Assembly: GCA_027946555.1 (NCBI GenBank)
Contig: JAPEVC010000049.1
Coordinates: 1-64,000, forward strand
Source of the DNA: Gnomoniopsis sp. IMI 355080
Lineage: Eukaryota > Ascomycota > Sordariomycetes > Diaporthales > Gnomoniaceae
Reading direction: 5' to 3'
DNA length: 64,000 bases
Shown piece after piece: positions 31,652 through 42,902 of the stretch; positions within the stretch are counted from its first letter, which is position 1; every line of letters starts with the position of its first letter. The notes under the pieces are model-generated. The model had not been told where the DNA came from. It saw only the letters and a list, made by a program, of their open reading frames with translations, and searched no databases. A program made the translations under genes and the position numbers.

Positions 31652-34600
31652 ATGGGTCCCAAGCGCAAGAGAACCACCGACACGGGCGCTGGTCGACCTT
31701 CACCACATCGGCCAGCCGACGCCAATCTAGGTCAACAAGATAGAGGTCGAGGTGGTGGCAGTGCGAGATCTGCAAGGCGGAACGATCCTCGTGACTCAGG
31801 TCCCTCTTCTTCATCAGTTGCGCCCAACACGGGCTCGCCTCTGACCTCGCCCTCCCTGCCACGGCCCCCGAGCGCTTCCTCCCACCCGGCCATGCCTCCT
31901 CTTAATACAGCCGTACCTACCGTGCCCTCACCGATGATATCTCCGATACAATCTGGCTATCACTACGACGTCGTGACTGACACCCGACTTGGTCGCTGGG
32001 CCGAAAGCGGTCGCCAAGAGTTGATCGACCATGGGATACAATCGCGCGACGATGAAGACGTTCAGGAGCTATCGACCATCTTCCAGGAACTCTTGCAATC
32101 ATGCCTCGATTTTCGCCTCAAGGCCTCGCAAGCAGGCGAGGCTGCCAAGGAGATTATCGGTCCTCGACCTGCTGACGCCGATACGAATGCACGCGCATTC
32201 GACCCTCACCTTCTGTTCCTCGACACTATATCTGTCTACCTTGATGTGGAGTCTGGCAATGACAAAGCGAACCTGCGTGACTTCATGATTGCGACAGCCA
32301 TCGACACAGACCTGATGCGCAGAGTGCTCGAGCCTCCCGTGCTGCAGCAGTTGGGCTTGATTCGCGATACTTTCACCAAGATGGGAATTCGCCAGGCCAC
32401 CAATATCTTGTACAAGCAAGCCAATTACAACCTACTGCGTGAGGAAACCGAGGGATATGCGAAGCTTGCAACAGAGCTGTTCACAACCTGCAACAGCCAG
32501 GCACCAAGCTCCGACGCCATTGAAGCCGCTTTCGAAAGGGTAAAAGGTCTCGTTGGAACCTTCGATCTCGATGTTGGTCGTGTCTTGGACGTGCTTCTCG
32601 ACGTCTTTGCTTCCGTTTTGATCAAGCAGAATAAGTTTTTCGTCAAACTACTGCGCATCAGCTCTTGGTGGCCACGTAGCCAAACGAAATCCTCTACATT
32701 TGTTGGCGGCCTGCCCAAATGGGCTCTTCCAGAATCCAAACACTGGCAAAATAGCGAAGAGGATGAAGCGATTCTTGATGCACAACGTCTGGAACGTGAC
32801 GTGAAATTCTGGGACAGGGCCCGAGACGTGCATCTCAACGCCTATTTCGAGCTTGGGGGTCGACAGCTCCAAGCGTCAGACCTTCAACGTGTCCAGGCTA
32901 TTCTCGACAGCAACGACGGGACACTCGACGACCTCTCCCATCTTGATCCGGAGACTCAATGGACTGTGGCTACCAGGACCCTCCCGCCTCAAGGGAACCG
33001 AGTCGCTGCACAGCTTCTGGGATTCAAGCTGCGCTTCTATGCATCTACCTTCAGGGTCAAGAAGGTCGACGTCATTCCTGCCAATCTCTACTACATGACA
33101 GCATTGCTTATCAAGATCGGATTCATATCTCTCGCCGACTTGTGGCCACACTTGTCTCCCGATGATGACAAGATGCAGGAGTATCGTGAAAAGAGAGAGA
33201 AGGTCATCGCAGAGGAAGAGCGGAGGAAGACTGGCAAAGTTGAAAATGCTCTAACTATGGCAGTCTTATCCGAAAGTGAGCCTTCTGGCGAGCAGAAATC
33301 GAAGTCCAAAGTCGAGACTAAAGCCACCGAGACGGGCAGGGAGGAAGAGGAAGAAGACGAGCAAGACAAATTCCCGCCACAAAAAGTGCAGCTGCTCACG
33401 GAACTTCTTACCATGGGAGCCATACCTGAAGCCTTGTATATCTTGGCGCGGTACCCGTGGCTTCTGCGAGCACATCCCGAGCTCATCAACCTCATCAATC
33501 GCCTGCTTTCTCACTCAATTCAGAAGGTTTTCGAGCAGACCCGATTCGGTGTTCGCTTGGAAGTTCCCTCTAGACGTCTCCCAGATATCGATCAGACTGG
33601 TGTCGCCAAAGGCAGCGTAAGACTTGGTCAGACACAACAACGGCGTCCACTGCGCTGGCCACATCCAGACGGCGAGAAGGACAATTCGCCGTATCGATTC
33701 TACTGGGAGGAGTGGGCTGACAATGTGCCTATCTGTCAGACTGTCGATGACGTGTTCACTTTATGTGACACGCTCTTGAATCTGTCAGGAGTCAATATTG
33801 GTAGAGATGCGGCACTGCTGACCAAACTCGCTATGATCGGAGCTATGAGTCTTGCTCAGGACCAGTCTTCCGAGAATATGGGCCGCTGGCTGGACCTATT
33901 GAGTCGCCTACTCGTACCGGCTCTTAGCATGACCGAGGCAAATTCCTTCGCCGTCCATGCAGTGTGGGACCTGCTGAAGCTTTACCCTACCACCACGCGT
34001 TACGCCATCTACTCCGACTGGTACCTTGGTCGAACTTCACGTGTTCCTTGGATAACCTCTGCGTTCGCTCGTACCAGAGCGGAGACGAACAGCTCACTCA
34101 AACGACTATCGCTGACGAACCTGTCCACTATGGCCAAGAAACTTGCGAAGATTGCTTACTCCTCACCCGGCACCGTCTTCAAGACCGCGTTTGACCAAAT
34201 CGAAGCTTATCCCAATCTCATTCAAGCTTTTGTTGAATGTGCCAGGTATTTTCCAGACTTGGGGTACGATGTCTTGACTTGGTCTTTGATGAGTGCCCTC
34301 GGTGGCAAATCTCGCAGTCGAACACAGGAGGCTTCTATACTGCTTACCAGCAAGTGGCTACAGGCTTTGTCCAAATTCTCCGGGCGGGTATTCAAACGAT
34401 ACCAGAACATGAAACCTTCCGCTGTCCTTCAGTATGTCAACAGCCAGTTACTGCGTGGTAGCTCTACGGACCTGGTCATCCTTCGAGAACTTATTCTCAG
34501 TATGGCTGGCGTGGTTTCTGATGTCGACTTCACTGACACGCAACTGTGGGCAATGACTGGTGGCGAGACCCTCCGTCGGCAAACACTCATCAAATTGGGT

Positions 34601-37600
34601 GATCGGCGATTCGAATCTGTCAGTGGATCAAAGCGCCTGATGCAGTCTTTGATCGACACCAAGCTGGCGGGAAGACTTCTGATCAATCTGGCACAATACC
34701 GACAGTCTGCTCTCTATCAGGATGACGCCCACGTCAAATATCTCGGCACGATCTTAGATGAGGTGCAACAAGCATTGGCTCAATACCTGGATCTACTTCG
34801 AAGCAACTTGTCTCCGGAACAATTCGACAATGCGGTTCCAGGTATTGCCGAGCTTATGACCACCTACGGCTTGGATGTCAGTCTGGCTTTCATGATCGGA
34901 AGGGCTAGCCTGGCATATCGCATGGCAAACACTAAGGCTGCAATGCCTTCTTCCGTCAAAGACGATCGCTCGAACATGCAGCCACCTTCAGAAAGCGTGG
35001 ATTTGGACGGCGACTTGGTGATGAACGGCACTTCGAATCAACAGACTACTAGCAAGGACGATAACGAGGACAAGATGGTTTTGGATGACAAGGTCTCCCC
35101 AGATAACAACGACGCCAGTGCGGCTCCTGCTCACGAATCACGGATGCCTGATCCCATTGCCGATGTCATTCAGCCTTTGGTCGACAGCCTCCAGGGCTTG
35201 ATGCCTTCGGAGACTTGGCAGACCATCAGTCCGGAATTCTTTGTAACTTTCTGGTCACTTTCCCTGGGTGACTTGCACGTTCCGCAATCTAGCTACGACA
35301 TTGAGCACGACAGGCTAAACAAGGAACTGCATGACCTCATGAGAGACCGCAGTGACATGACGCGACAAGGCGTGAACAGGAAGGAAGAGAAGAAACAGGC
35401 ACTTCAAAAACTTTCAAATGCCGTCCGGGATGAAATGTCTGCGCACATCAACCGTTATCAGAAAACCAAATTCCGCCTCACCAGGCAAGCCAAGTTCTGG
35501 TTTCCGGGGTCTACCATTGAGGCTAGTGTGGTCGCTGATGCCCTTCTGGAACAATGTGTCATACCTCGAATCTTCATGTCGGCTCCAGATACAGAGTACT
35601 GTTTCAGGCTTATCAAGTTTCTTCACGAGAACCAGACCCCTAACTTCAGACTGTTCGCATTCTATGAGCAGTTATTCAACGCCAACAGACTTCGATCTGT
35701 CATTTTCTCTGCCACGGTTCGCGAAGCTGAACATTTGGGGCGATTTATCAAATGTATCCTGGAGGATCTGGGGAGGTGGCACGCCGACAAGAACGTTTAT
35801 GAGAAAGAGGCCCTGGGGCCCAAGAGGAAGCTCTCAGGCTTTGCAACATCGTTCGATGACGAAGGCAACCCAACCACCTTCATTGAGCACCCATATTTCC
35901 GAGATGCTCATTATGAGTGGCACAAGAACCTCAACATCGCGCTGAAAGCCTGTCTTCAAGGTACCAAGGAGTGGATGCACATCAGAAATGCTCTCACCAT
36001 TGTCAAATGGGTTCACGAGTTCTTTCCCGCGGTCAATTTCATGGGGAGTCAAATGTTGAAAGTTCTTGACGACGTCAAGAAACGCGAAGAGGCTTCCAAG
36101 GACGACTCTGAAGAGCACCGCGTCGACCTTTCGGTCGCTGCACAGACGGTATATGCCATGCTGAAGAGACGAGATTCCAAATGGGTCTCCGTGCAGGCAT
36201 TCCGACCCAACATGGTGAGCAGCTCAAATGATCCGAAACAAAGTCGAGCAGCGATTAACAGTAACCAGTCTGGAATGCCTCAGGATGGACCTAAAGATGT
36301 GGACATGAACACAGCGGCCCCCACTACTGCTCTGCGACCCACAGCTCCGGAGTTCAGGCCCAACACGTCTGCTACGTCAGTACACTCAACACCTCCAAAC
36401 CCGCCAATCGAGACATATTCACTGACACAATTTAGCGCTGTTACATCTGCTCAGGCCGCGGAAGAAGAAGACGGTGAAGTCAAAGACGGCAGGGAGTCGA
36501 AGAGCTCCGCAAATGTCGTTCACGGGGAACCAGGAAAGACCGAGCTCAGAGGCGCTTCCAAGGAACTGGCGACCAGAGAAAGGAATCCCTCACAGAGCAG
36601 TAGGCCGGCGACACCGAAGCTAGCAGCTGCTACTCCTCCTGTCAACCATTCATCAGGATCACGTAGTGATGGTTCACGGCCTCCATCTGCAGCGTCGAGA
36701 CTAGGCGGGCTTCCGCATAGCCTACCTAATCGCCCGGACGTCCCTATTCCTGGACATTTTCGTGGACAACTTGGTGTTCCAGTTGAACGCCCTGGCGAAC
36801 GCCCCGTCGAACGTCGCGACGCGGCCAGAGACAGCCGAGACCCGGTGCCGACTCGTGAATCAAAGCATTCTCACGAGCCAAGGGACCGCCGCGATCCCAG
36901 AGAAATTGCGCGTGAGCCACGGGAGCCCAGAGATGTTGGCCGTTTGGACAGGCGGGACCCCCACGAACTGGATCGGCGGCCCATCGAACCTCTGGCCCGT
37001 GACTCTGGCCGGCTTTCTGAACGGGACTCGTCGAATCGATCCGAGTCTTCTTCCCGTCGCGGTGAGCCCTTGAACGACCGGGAGTCTCGACCGAGTAGAG
37101 ATCGTGGACAAGCTAGTGGGCGTGAGAACCGTGGCATGCGGGAGCAACCTGGGCCGCCCCCACAGGCCCAATCAATTGCTGCCAAATCAAATATAGAGGA
37201 ACCCCCCATTAATCCTCAAAGGGCAGCTCTGTTCCAAGCCGATGACCAGAACGAACTTGTCAAGCCACAACACTCCGCCGTGATACAGAATTCACGGATT
37301 GGCTCCTCGGCCAGATCCCCAAGGGACAGCGGACGAGACCGAATCTCATCGCGCACATCCTCTCCGAGGAGGGATGATAGACCAGCTGCCAGCATTTCTT
37401 CCGATGGTCACGGTCGTGAGGATAGGCACAGCCGCAGGAACGGAAGTGCAATCGAGCCCCCGCAGCCACCTCTAAGAGACATGGAGCAGTCTCGAGACTC
37501 GGGTCGCCCTCTGAGTGACCGTAGCCGGGACCCGTCTCACCAAGGCTTACCGCCGCGCCCTCACGAATCAGATCGCGGCCGTGCAAGTCAGCAGGACCCG

Positions 37601-39043
37601 AACTATGGTCGACTAAGTGCAATTCCCTCGGTAACGGACACCGCTCCCCAGGGACCACGTGGTCGCGGCGCGAGAAACTCGTCTAGGATCTCTTCCATGC
37701 CGACCGCACCTCGTTCTGACGGACGCATGCAACCACCCGATCTACCCAGAGCACCATCACCGGATCGACAACCACCCACTGGGCCTGCATCTACGAGAGG
37801 ACGCAGGACGCAGTCAAGTCAGTTTGAGCAGGGTCAAGCTGCTGGTGGAGGCGGTGGCCCGCAGCAGTCAATTGCTGGCATGCATCCTGATCGAATTAGA
37901 CAATTTGAGACTGGCCCCTCGGCAGTCCCTGCGCACCCAGATTTAATGAGCCCTATGGCTTCAAATCCGCCCCCACCTCCACCTGGCGGTCCTCCGTCTC
38001 ATTCCCGACCTAGTGTTCCACCGATTCATACTAATGACAGAATTCGCACGCCCACAGGGCCGTCTAGCTCACGCCATGGACAAGGCAGCTTGCCAAACAC
38101 TCCAGTCATGGAGAACAACGCACCCTACTCTGCCCCTACAGGCCCAGCGGCATCCAACGATCGACGGGGCGCGAGGAGACAGCTGGATACCATTCAAAGT
38201 AGCATTGCGGCTAGCAGACGGGACGAGCATCGAAGACAGAGAGCTAGCATGCCTGACTCCGATGCCCAAATCTTGACGGGCGCGTCGCCCGTCTCAACTC
38301 CAGTGCAAGAGCGACCAGATCCCATGCGTCGGAATCCCATGCCAGAGATTCCTCAGCCTGGAACCGACAACAACGGACCTCGTTCTCGCGAGCCTCTAAG
38401 GTCTGGTGTACAGACCGACGACATCTTGGCCGCTAGAGGTGAGAATGAACGGGGCGGACGACGTGATCACCGTGACCGTGGAGATAGGTCGAGCCGACAT
38501 GGAGGTCGAGATCGTAGTCCCCGTGGAGAACGCGATGCGAGGGATACGCGCGGCGACAATCACGAGCGCCACGACCGTCGGCTTGGCGCGACCTCAACAA
38601 TGGATATGAACCGTGATCGAGACCCCAATCATGAGCCTGTCCGCAGTCGTGATCCTAATCTTGAACCCATCCAGCCACGAAGATCTATGCGTGATCTCGC
38701 TGCCAACAACAACAGCAACCGAGAACTAGTTCCTGGTTCTGGTAGAGAGCCGCCGACCTCTGGTCGCGAGTCAAGGCACCGTGGTGACGGCCGAAACGAT
38801 GGTGGAAGAGGTGACGGTGGAGGCAGACTCGGTGATGAATGGGGCGGTGGTGGTCGAGGAGGATCGATGCGTGGAGGACCGAGAGATGGACCGAGAGATG
38901 GACCTCGTGATGCTGCATCGGGACGGCTCGGCGGTGATGAACGACGGGACCTTCGCGGTGACGAACGGACCTCTTCCAGGAAGCGCAGGAGTGACGTCGC
39001 GGAAATGCCACTCAACGACAGGGAGAAGAGACTGAGACGTTAG
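31652..39043 (+). CDS. THO2: THO complex subunit 2
   Basis: Scaffold subunit of the THO/TREX complex, coupling RNA polymerase II elongation to mRNP assembly and export and preventing R-loops. A single uninterrupted exon of 2463 codons from MGPKRKRTTDTG. Residues 1-100 are disordered. The helical-repeat body runs from about 110 to 1530; recognisable pieces are LTELLTMGAIPEALYILARY and RQAKFWFPGSTIEASVVADA. From about 1550 to the end there is a ~900-residue low-complexity tail rich in Arg, Asp, Ser and Pro (RDPREIAREPREPRD-like), with Gly/Arg repeats and a final basic patch (RKRRSDVAEMPLNDREKRLRR-type). The tail is expected to bind RNA. The length is long even for a fungal Tho2, mainly because of the tail. 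It is divergent from MET2. Confidence 0.92.
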   Translation: MGPKRKRTTDTGAGRPSPHRPADANLGQQDRGRGGGSARSARRNDPRDSGPSSSSVAPNTGSPLTSPSLPRPPSASSHPAMPPLNTAVPTVPSPMISPIQSGYHYDVVTDTRLGRWAESGRQELIDHGIQSRDDEDVQELSTIFQELLQSCLDFRLKASQAGEAAKEIIGPRPADADTNARAFDPHLLFLDTISVYLDVESGNDKANLRDFMIATAIDTDLMRRVLEPPVLQQLGLIRDTFTKMGIRQATNILYKQANYNLLREETEGYAKLATELFTTCNSQAPSSDAIEAAFERVKGLVGTFDLDVGRVLDVLLDVFASVLIKQNKFFVKLLRISSWWPRSQTKSSTFVGGLPKWALPESKHWQNSEEDEAILDAQRLERDVKFWDRARDVHLNAYFELGGRQLQASDLQRVQAILDSNDGTLDDLSHLDPETQWTVATRTLPPQGNRVAAQLLGFKLRFYASTFRVKKVDVIPANLYYMTALLIKIGFISLADLWPHLSPDDDKMQEYREKREKVIAEEERRKTGKVENALTMAVLSESEPSGEQKSKSKVETKATETGREEEEEDEQDKFPPQKVQLLTELLTMGAIPEALYILARYPWLLRAHPELINLINRLLSHSIQKVFEQTRFGVRLEVPSRRLPDIDQTGVAKGSVRLGQTQQRRPLRWPHPDGEKDNSPYRFYWEEWADNVPICQTVDDVFTLCDTLLNLSGVNIGRDAALLTKLAMIGAMSLAQDQSSENMGRWLDLLSRLLVPALSMTEANSFAVHAVWDLLKLYPTTTRYAIYSDWYLGRTSRVPWITSAFARTRAETNSSLKRLSLTNLSTMAKKLAKIAYSSPGTVFKTAFDQIEAYPNLIQAFVECARYFPDLGYDVLTWSLMSALGGKSRSRTQEASILLTSKWLQALSKFSGRVFKRYQNMKPSAVLQYVNSQLLRGSSTDLVILRELILSMAGVVSDVDFTDTQLWAMTGGETLRRQTLIKLGDRRFESVSGSKRLMQSLIDTKLAGRLLINLAQYRQSALYQDDAHVKYLGTILDEVQQALAQYLDLLRSNLSPEQFDNAVPGIAELMTTYGLDVSLAFMIGRASLAYRMANTKAAMPSSVKDDRSNMQPPSESVDLDGDLVMNGTSNQQTTSKDDNEDKMVLDDKVSPDNNDASAAPAHESRMPDPIADVIQPLVDSLQGLMPSETWQTISPEFFVTFWSLSLGDLHVPQSSYDIEHDRLNKELHDLMRDRSDMTRQGVNRKEEKKQALQKLSNAVRDEMSAHINRYQKTKFRLTRQAKFWFPGSTIEASVVADALLEQCVIPRIFMSAPDTEYCFRLIKFLHENQTPNFRLFAFYEQLFNANRLRSVIFSATVREAEHLGRFIKCILEDLGRWHADKNVYEKEALGPKRKLSGFATSFDDEGNPTTFIEHPYFRDAHYEWHKNLNIALKACLQGTKEWMHIRNALTIVKWVHEFFPAVNFMGSQMLKVLDDVKKREEASKDDSEEHRVDLSVAAQTVYAMLKRRDSKWVSVQAFRPNMVSSSNDPKQSRAAINSNQSGMPQDGPKDVDMNTAAPTTALRPTAPEFRPNTSATSVHSTPPNPPIETYSLTQFSAVTSAQAAEEEDGEVKDGRESKSSANVVHGEPGKTELRGASKELATRERNPSQSSRPATPKLAAATPPVNHSSGSRSDGSRPPSAASRLGGLPHSLPNRPDVPIPGHFRGQLGVPVERPGERPVERRDAARDSRDPVPTRESKHSHEPRDRRDPREIAREPREPRDVGRLDRRDPHELDRRPIEPLARDSGRLSERDSSNRSESSSRRGEPLNDRESRPSRDRGQASGRENRGMREQPGPPPQAQSIAAKSNIEEPPINPQRAALFQADDQNELVKPQHSAVIQNSRIGSSARSPRDSGRDRISSRTSSPRRDDRPAASISSDGHGREDRHSRRNGSAIEPPQPPLRDMEQSRDSGRPLSDRSRDPSHQGLPPRPHESDRGRASQQDPNYGRLSAIPSVTDTAPQGPRGRGARNSSRISSMPTAPRSDGRMQPPDLPRAPSPDRQPPTGPASTRGRRTQSSQFEQGQAAGGGGGPQQSIAGMHPDRIRQFETGPSAVPAHPDLMSPMASNPPPPPPGGPPSHSRPSVPPIHTNDRIRTPTGPSSSRHGQGSLPNTPVMENNAPYSAPTGPAASNDRRGARRQLDTIQSSIAASRRDEHRRQRASMPDSDAQILTGASPVSTPVQERPDPMRRNPMPEIPQPGTDNNGPRSREPLRSGVQTDDILAARGENERGGRRDHRDRGDRSSRHGGRDRSPRGERDARDTRGDNHERHDRRLGATSTMDMNRDRDPNHEPVRSRDPNLEPIQPRRSMRDLAANNNSNRELVPGSGREPPTSGRESRHRGDGRNDGGRGDGGGRLGDEWGGGGRGGSMRGGPRDGPRDGPRDAASGRLGGDERRDLRGDERTSSRKRRSDVAEMPLNDREKRLRR
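38876..38911 (+). repeat. 12-bp tandem repeat encoding GPRD units in THO2 tail
   Basis: Two exact GGACCGAGAGAT units and one diverged copy encode a repeated G-P-R-D block in the Arg/Asp-rich tail. It is probably a replication-slippage site. Confidence 0.85.
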
Positions 39044-40735
39044 GACCGCAGGTCTCTCGCCTGAACGAGAAGTGTCGATAACATTGTTGTACAAAAGGGG
39101 ATCACGAAGGGAATCAAAAAGAAGTGAGAAAGAAACCAAAAACAAAATGGGGAAATGCATCACAGAGGAGGCTGCAAAATTGCGATACAGCAATTCAGAG
39201 CCAATGGAATGGAAATCGACCAGATTGAGATCTTATTAGCGGACACACGAATTGCCGTGCGTCATATTTACGGAGCACTTCAAGATGGGGAGACGGACAC
39301 GCTATGAAGAATGGTTTCACCTCAGACAGACTTCGATTCTGGCCTGAAGACCTGGTCTGTTCAGAGTGCGTGGAATTTTTACTCAAGGCGCGAGACAAAA
39401 TGGCACAAGACAATCAAAGACAATGAAATTTCTCGACAACCAGAGCAACAGACCAAACAGCTTTTCGGCTCGATACTAGAGCTCAGTATATGTTCCCACA
39501 GCGAACAACCATTTTGGGCTGCTCAAAAGCTTGCATTAGTTCAAAGTTCCGGTGGCATCTACCGAAGCAACCCCTTTGAGATATGGGAGGCAGCAAGGCG
39601 AGCCTTGCCCCTTTGACGACTGTATAAAACATGTAATTGCACCGACCATCTGCATCAAAGATACCCTAGATCGTGGATAAAGGACCTCAGGGGATCAGCA
39701 ACAGGGTTTTCTTTCTGATTCAAGAGCATTTCCAGCGTGGCGTTCGGGCGGAAGATTTCGAAGGTTTTCACTGGGCGTACGGCGAAGTCACAAAAGGGGA
39801 ATACCAGTTGAAGTCCATGATCTTTGTATGAATGGTAGATGTGAAGATGCGAATTATAAAGCACATTTGTATTTGGTCGATTGGCTCCTACGCGTTGATG
39901 CTTTCAGTATTGTGCCGATGTCTTTCTTTTAAGCTTTAACTTAGCATCCAGAGCACCGAACAACTAGTCAATATTGCCGTGCCCTTTGCTCCATCGATAT
40001 ACGTACTTCCCGCCCCGAGAGATGAAAGGTCGTTGTTGAGAGAGCAAAGTAGAAGACGCCAACGCCCCCCCCCCTATACTGATGTTCGCCTAGCAGGCCC
40101 TTGAAGGAGTCTTTTAAAGAGACCTCGGGAGTCTCTGAGCATATGCGGCTCCCGTGTACTCGCAATCGTATCATATAGGTACGGGTTGAATAGATTGGCC
40201 ACCTTGATTGGTCATTTGCTTGGCCATTTGATTTGGCAATAGAGTTTTTGCTTATCATACCCAGCCAAGCCGCCAACACATTAGCTGATTGAAACTCTGT
40301 ATCTTTTTGTTATACACCTGGGCAGCACGTTAGATCGCTCATGCTCATGGGATGCATCTACAACCACGGAAAGATATAAAAAAAGCCGTCGTCTTGAATT
40401 ACACAGTAATACATCAGACGCCGATGGTATCGACCGGAAAACTCTTATCTTCCTCCTTTCTTCCCAAGCCTGCTATGGACGTGAGTGTGAACCAGGCCCC
40501 GTCTCAAATGACCTACATATATGAACAAAACCCCGAGAAAATAAATATTCATCAACATTTCCGAAGAAAGAAAAAAAAGACAACGCAAACGCCGGATCAG
40601 ACGAGCCCCAGTCTCCTAATCTTTATCTGCTTTTGGGATGCCGCCATGCCGATACTTATGCCGGTGCAAAGCAAAGTCACACAAAGTAACGCCGTGTATA
40701 TGGATATATATGCGTTGAAGGCCAGAGAAATGTAC
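39044..40735. other. convergent 3' region, THO2 and TMEM184 gene
   Basis: About 1.7 kb between convergent stops, long for that arrangement. It includes a run of ten C at about 40064-40073. Plus-strand frames at 39311-39616 and 40352-40837 show no motif, and the second runs antisense into the neighbouring gene. No gene is called. Confidence 0.5.
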
Positions 40736-42902
40736 TCATATCATCGGCCCGCCAGGGTGCTGATGCGGATTTGCACCCCACAATGCCGCCCCAATCTGTC
40801 GCTGCGTATCATTTGGAGGCGCCGGCCTCGCCTCTGATTGTGATCCACCAAACTGTCCTGCTCCTTCATCACGTCCTTGCATCACGGCCGTGTTCACCCT
40901 TGGCTCGGGTATATGTACATAATCATCGTCATCCTCTGCTGACATGGGATGGGTGTATTGGTGCTGATGGGGTGGCGGAGGTGGTGGTGGATAGCCACGA
41001 GTTTGTTGTTGGTAGCTCATCGACTGCGGCTCGGCCGACAAGACGCCCGTCTGGAACCGGCCTGCTGCTCCTCGGTATCCTAGATCGGATTCGTAAGGTT
41101 CCTCGTCGTATGCACGGAATGGAGATGTTGCCCTACTCGGATCGGCGGCATGGGCGATAAGGCCTGCTCCTTCCTCGCTACCTGCGGGTACACGGCCGCT
41201 AGAATGCTGGTCCATTCCATATGTACTCCGGCCTGGTTGGGATACTGTTAGCTGTGACGTTGACTTGATGTTGAGGCCTTTGTTTCATTCTAGAGTGGAT
41301 GGACTGAAGTACATAGGGGGTAGTACTGTGTTGAGATAGGGGCAGCTCCAAAGTCACGCTTCAAACGATGCATAGCCAGATGAAGACAATGGGGATTGTA
41401 GCTTACGGAACTCGCCTGCGATGGGCAGGTGATCGGTGCTCTTGCCATGGCGCGGCCTGTAAGGGTATAACGCATAGGAATCGTTGGTGTCCTTACCATC
41501 TCCGTCCATGTCGACTAGAGCCGCATTCTTCTGATAACTGATATCTTCCTTGCGGCGCTTAACCCCAATGAAGAGCCAGCGAAGTCCGCGGCCAAATGCC
41601 TTGATGACGTCCCAAAAGTTTAGGGCATCCACAATTGCCCAAAGCCCCAGGAATCCTCCTTGGGGTGGCCCAGCCTCGTTCAACTTGCCTGTTGGCGCAT
41701 TGGCATTCGGCGCCGGGTAGAATACCTGCGGCGCGTCGACTCGATATGGTTGCCAAGGGTAGGCCCAGATGTGCAGAATGGAGAACAGAAACATCTCCAC
41801 AGACAGAAAGAGCGCGGGGATACCAGTTGCGATATCTGGATAAGCCAGCTTCGAGTTGGCCTTAATGATGCTAAGCCATGATGATGCCATAGAAATGGCA
41901 GTCGACTGCCAAAAGCTGAGGAAGATGACGCCCTTGATGGCGAGCACTTTCAAACCTGGCTTATGATAAGCCAAATCTACCTTAAACTGAACGTAGTACT
42001 GGATGACGCAGTACATGGCAATGGCGACTGCAATAGACTCTACGACGAGGACCTAGTCGCAGCGGGTCTTGTCAGCTGGAAGAGACACACTAAAGTCCGG
42101 TAATGGAATCATGCTTACCCAAACGTGAGAGAAAAGAGGACTCATGGAGCTTTCGCAATAGAGTTTGTAATGCTGTGTCACAACAGCGACAATTGTCATG
42201 GAAACCCGTATGAAGCAGTAATGGTAGACGCCGATCCAGATAATGTTGAACCAGGTCAGGCCGCTTTTGGGTGTCCGCCACGGGCCTTTGTCTCCTCCAC
42301 AGCATTTAGCGAACCAGTTCACTGGCGCCACCCAGGGCTTGATGGGTGAAAGTTGCCGGAAGAAATGCTTCTGCTCGTGCAACGTTGGTGCCATGTACTG
42401 GCACATGAGGCTGAAGAAAGAAGAAATGGCGAAGGCCTCGTAACAGTCAGATATGACTTCGTAGTAGACGGCATGATGGTAGAAGACCAGTTGGAGAAAG
42501 TTAGAGGCTGCGTATATTGGTACCATGAGCAAGATGCGGATGATGCTGCAATACGGTTAGAACATTGCTGAGGGAAGCCGCGCTGGGAGGATTTCGCCAA
42601 AAGAATGACTTATACCTACTTTCTTTGCTCTGCTGGTTTCGTATAGTGTAGCGCATGCATCCATATCAAGAACAAGCTTAGTGCTATGGCCGCCGAGCCT
42701 GTAGAGAAGGATATGATGATGGCAAGTTGGTGGAAGTTTAGAGACGTGTGATCGGACAACGGAACCTCAGAGACTGCCAGGTTGAAGTTAGCTATGAAAA
42801 TCACGGTCATGCAACGGATCTCCATGTGGCTGGCAAGCCGTCCTTGCACGAATGCTTACTCTTCTGAGTCTCTGCCGTTGTATTGCAAAAAGTCCACTGC
42901 AT
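40736..42902 (-). CDS. TMEM184/DUF300 (organic solute transporter alpha-like) membrane protein
   Basis: Multi-pass membrane protein of the Ost-alpha/TMEM184 family; fungal members are poorly studied and some relatives sit on vacuolar membranes. Exons in transcript order: 42902-42860, 42773-42620, 42545-42119, 42052-41407, 41232-40736; 588 aa. The N-terminus MQWTFCNTTAETQ matches the family. Conserved blocks: LIWMHALHYTKPAEQR, IIRILLMVPIYAASNF, DCYEAFAISSFF, PWRTPKSGLTWFNIIWIGVY, LKVLAIKGVIFLSFWQ and SVEMFLFSILHIWAYPW. About seven hydrophobic segments are present. The cytosolic tail is Pro/Gln-rich with a run of seven prolines and AEDDDDYVHIPE. Intron 4 is long (174 nt), with a CTAAC branch shortly before the chosen acceptor; a closer CAG two bases past the branch would also keep frame but is too near it. 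Confidence 0.9.

Noticed and set aside
40352..40837. 161-codon plus-strand frame
   Set aside because: Runs antisense into the TMEM184-type last exon and has no motif.
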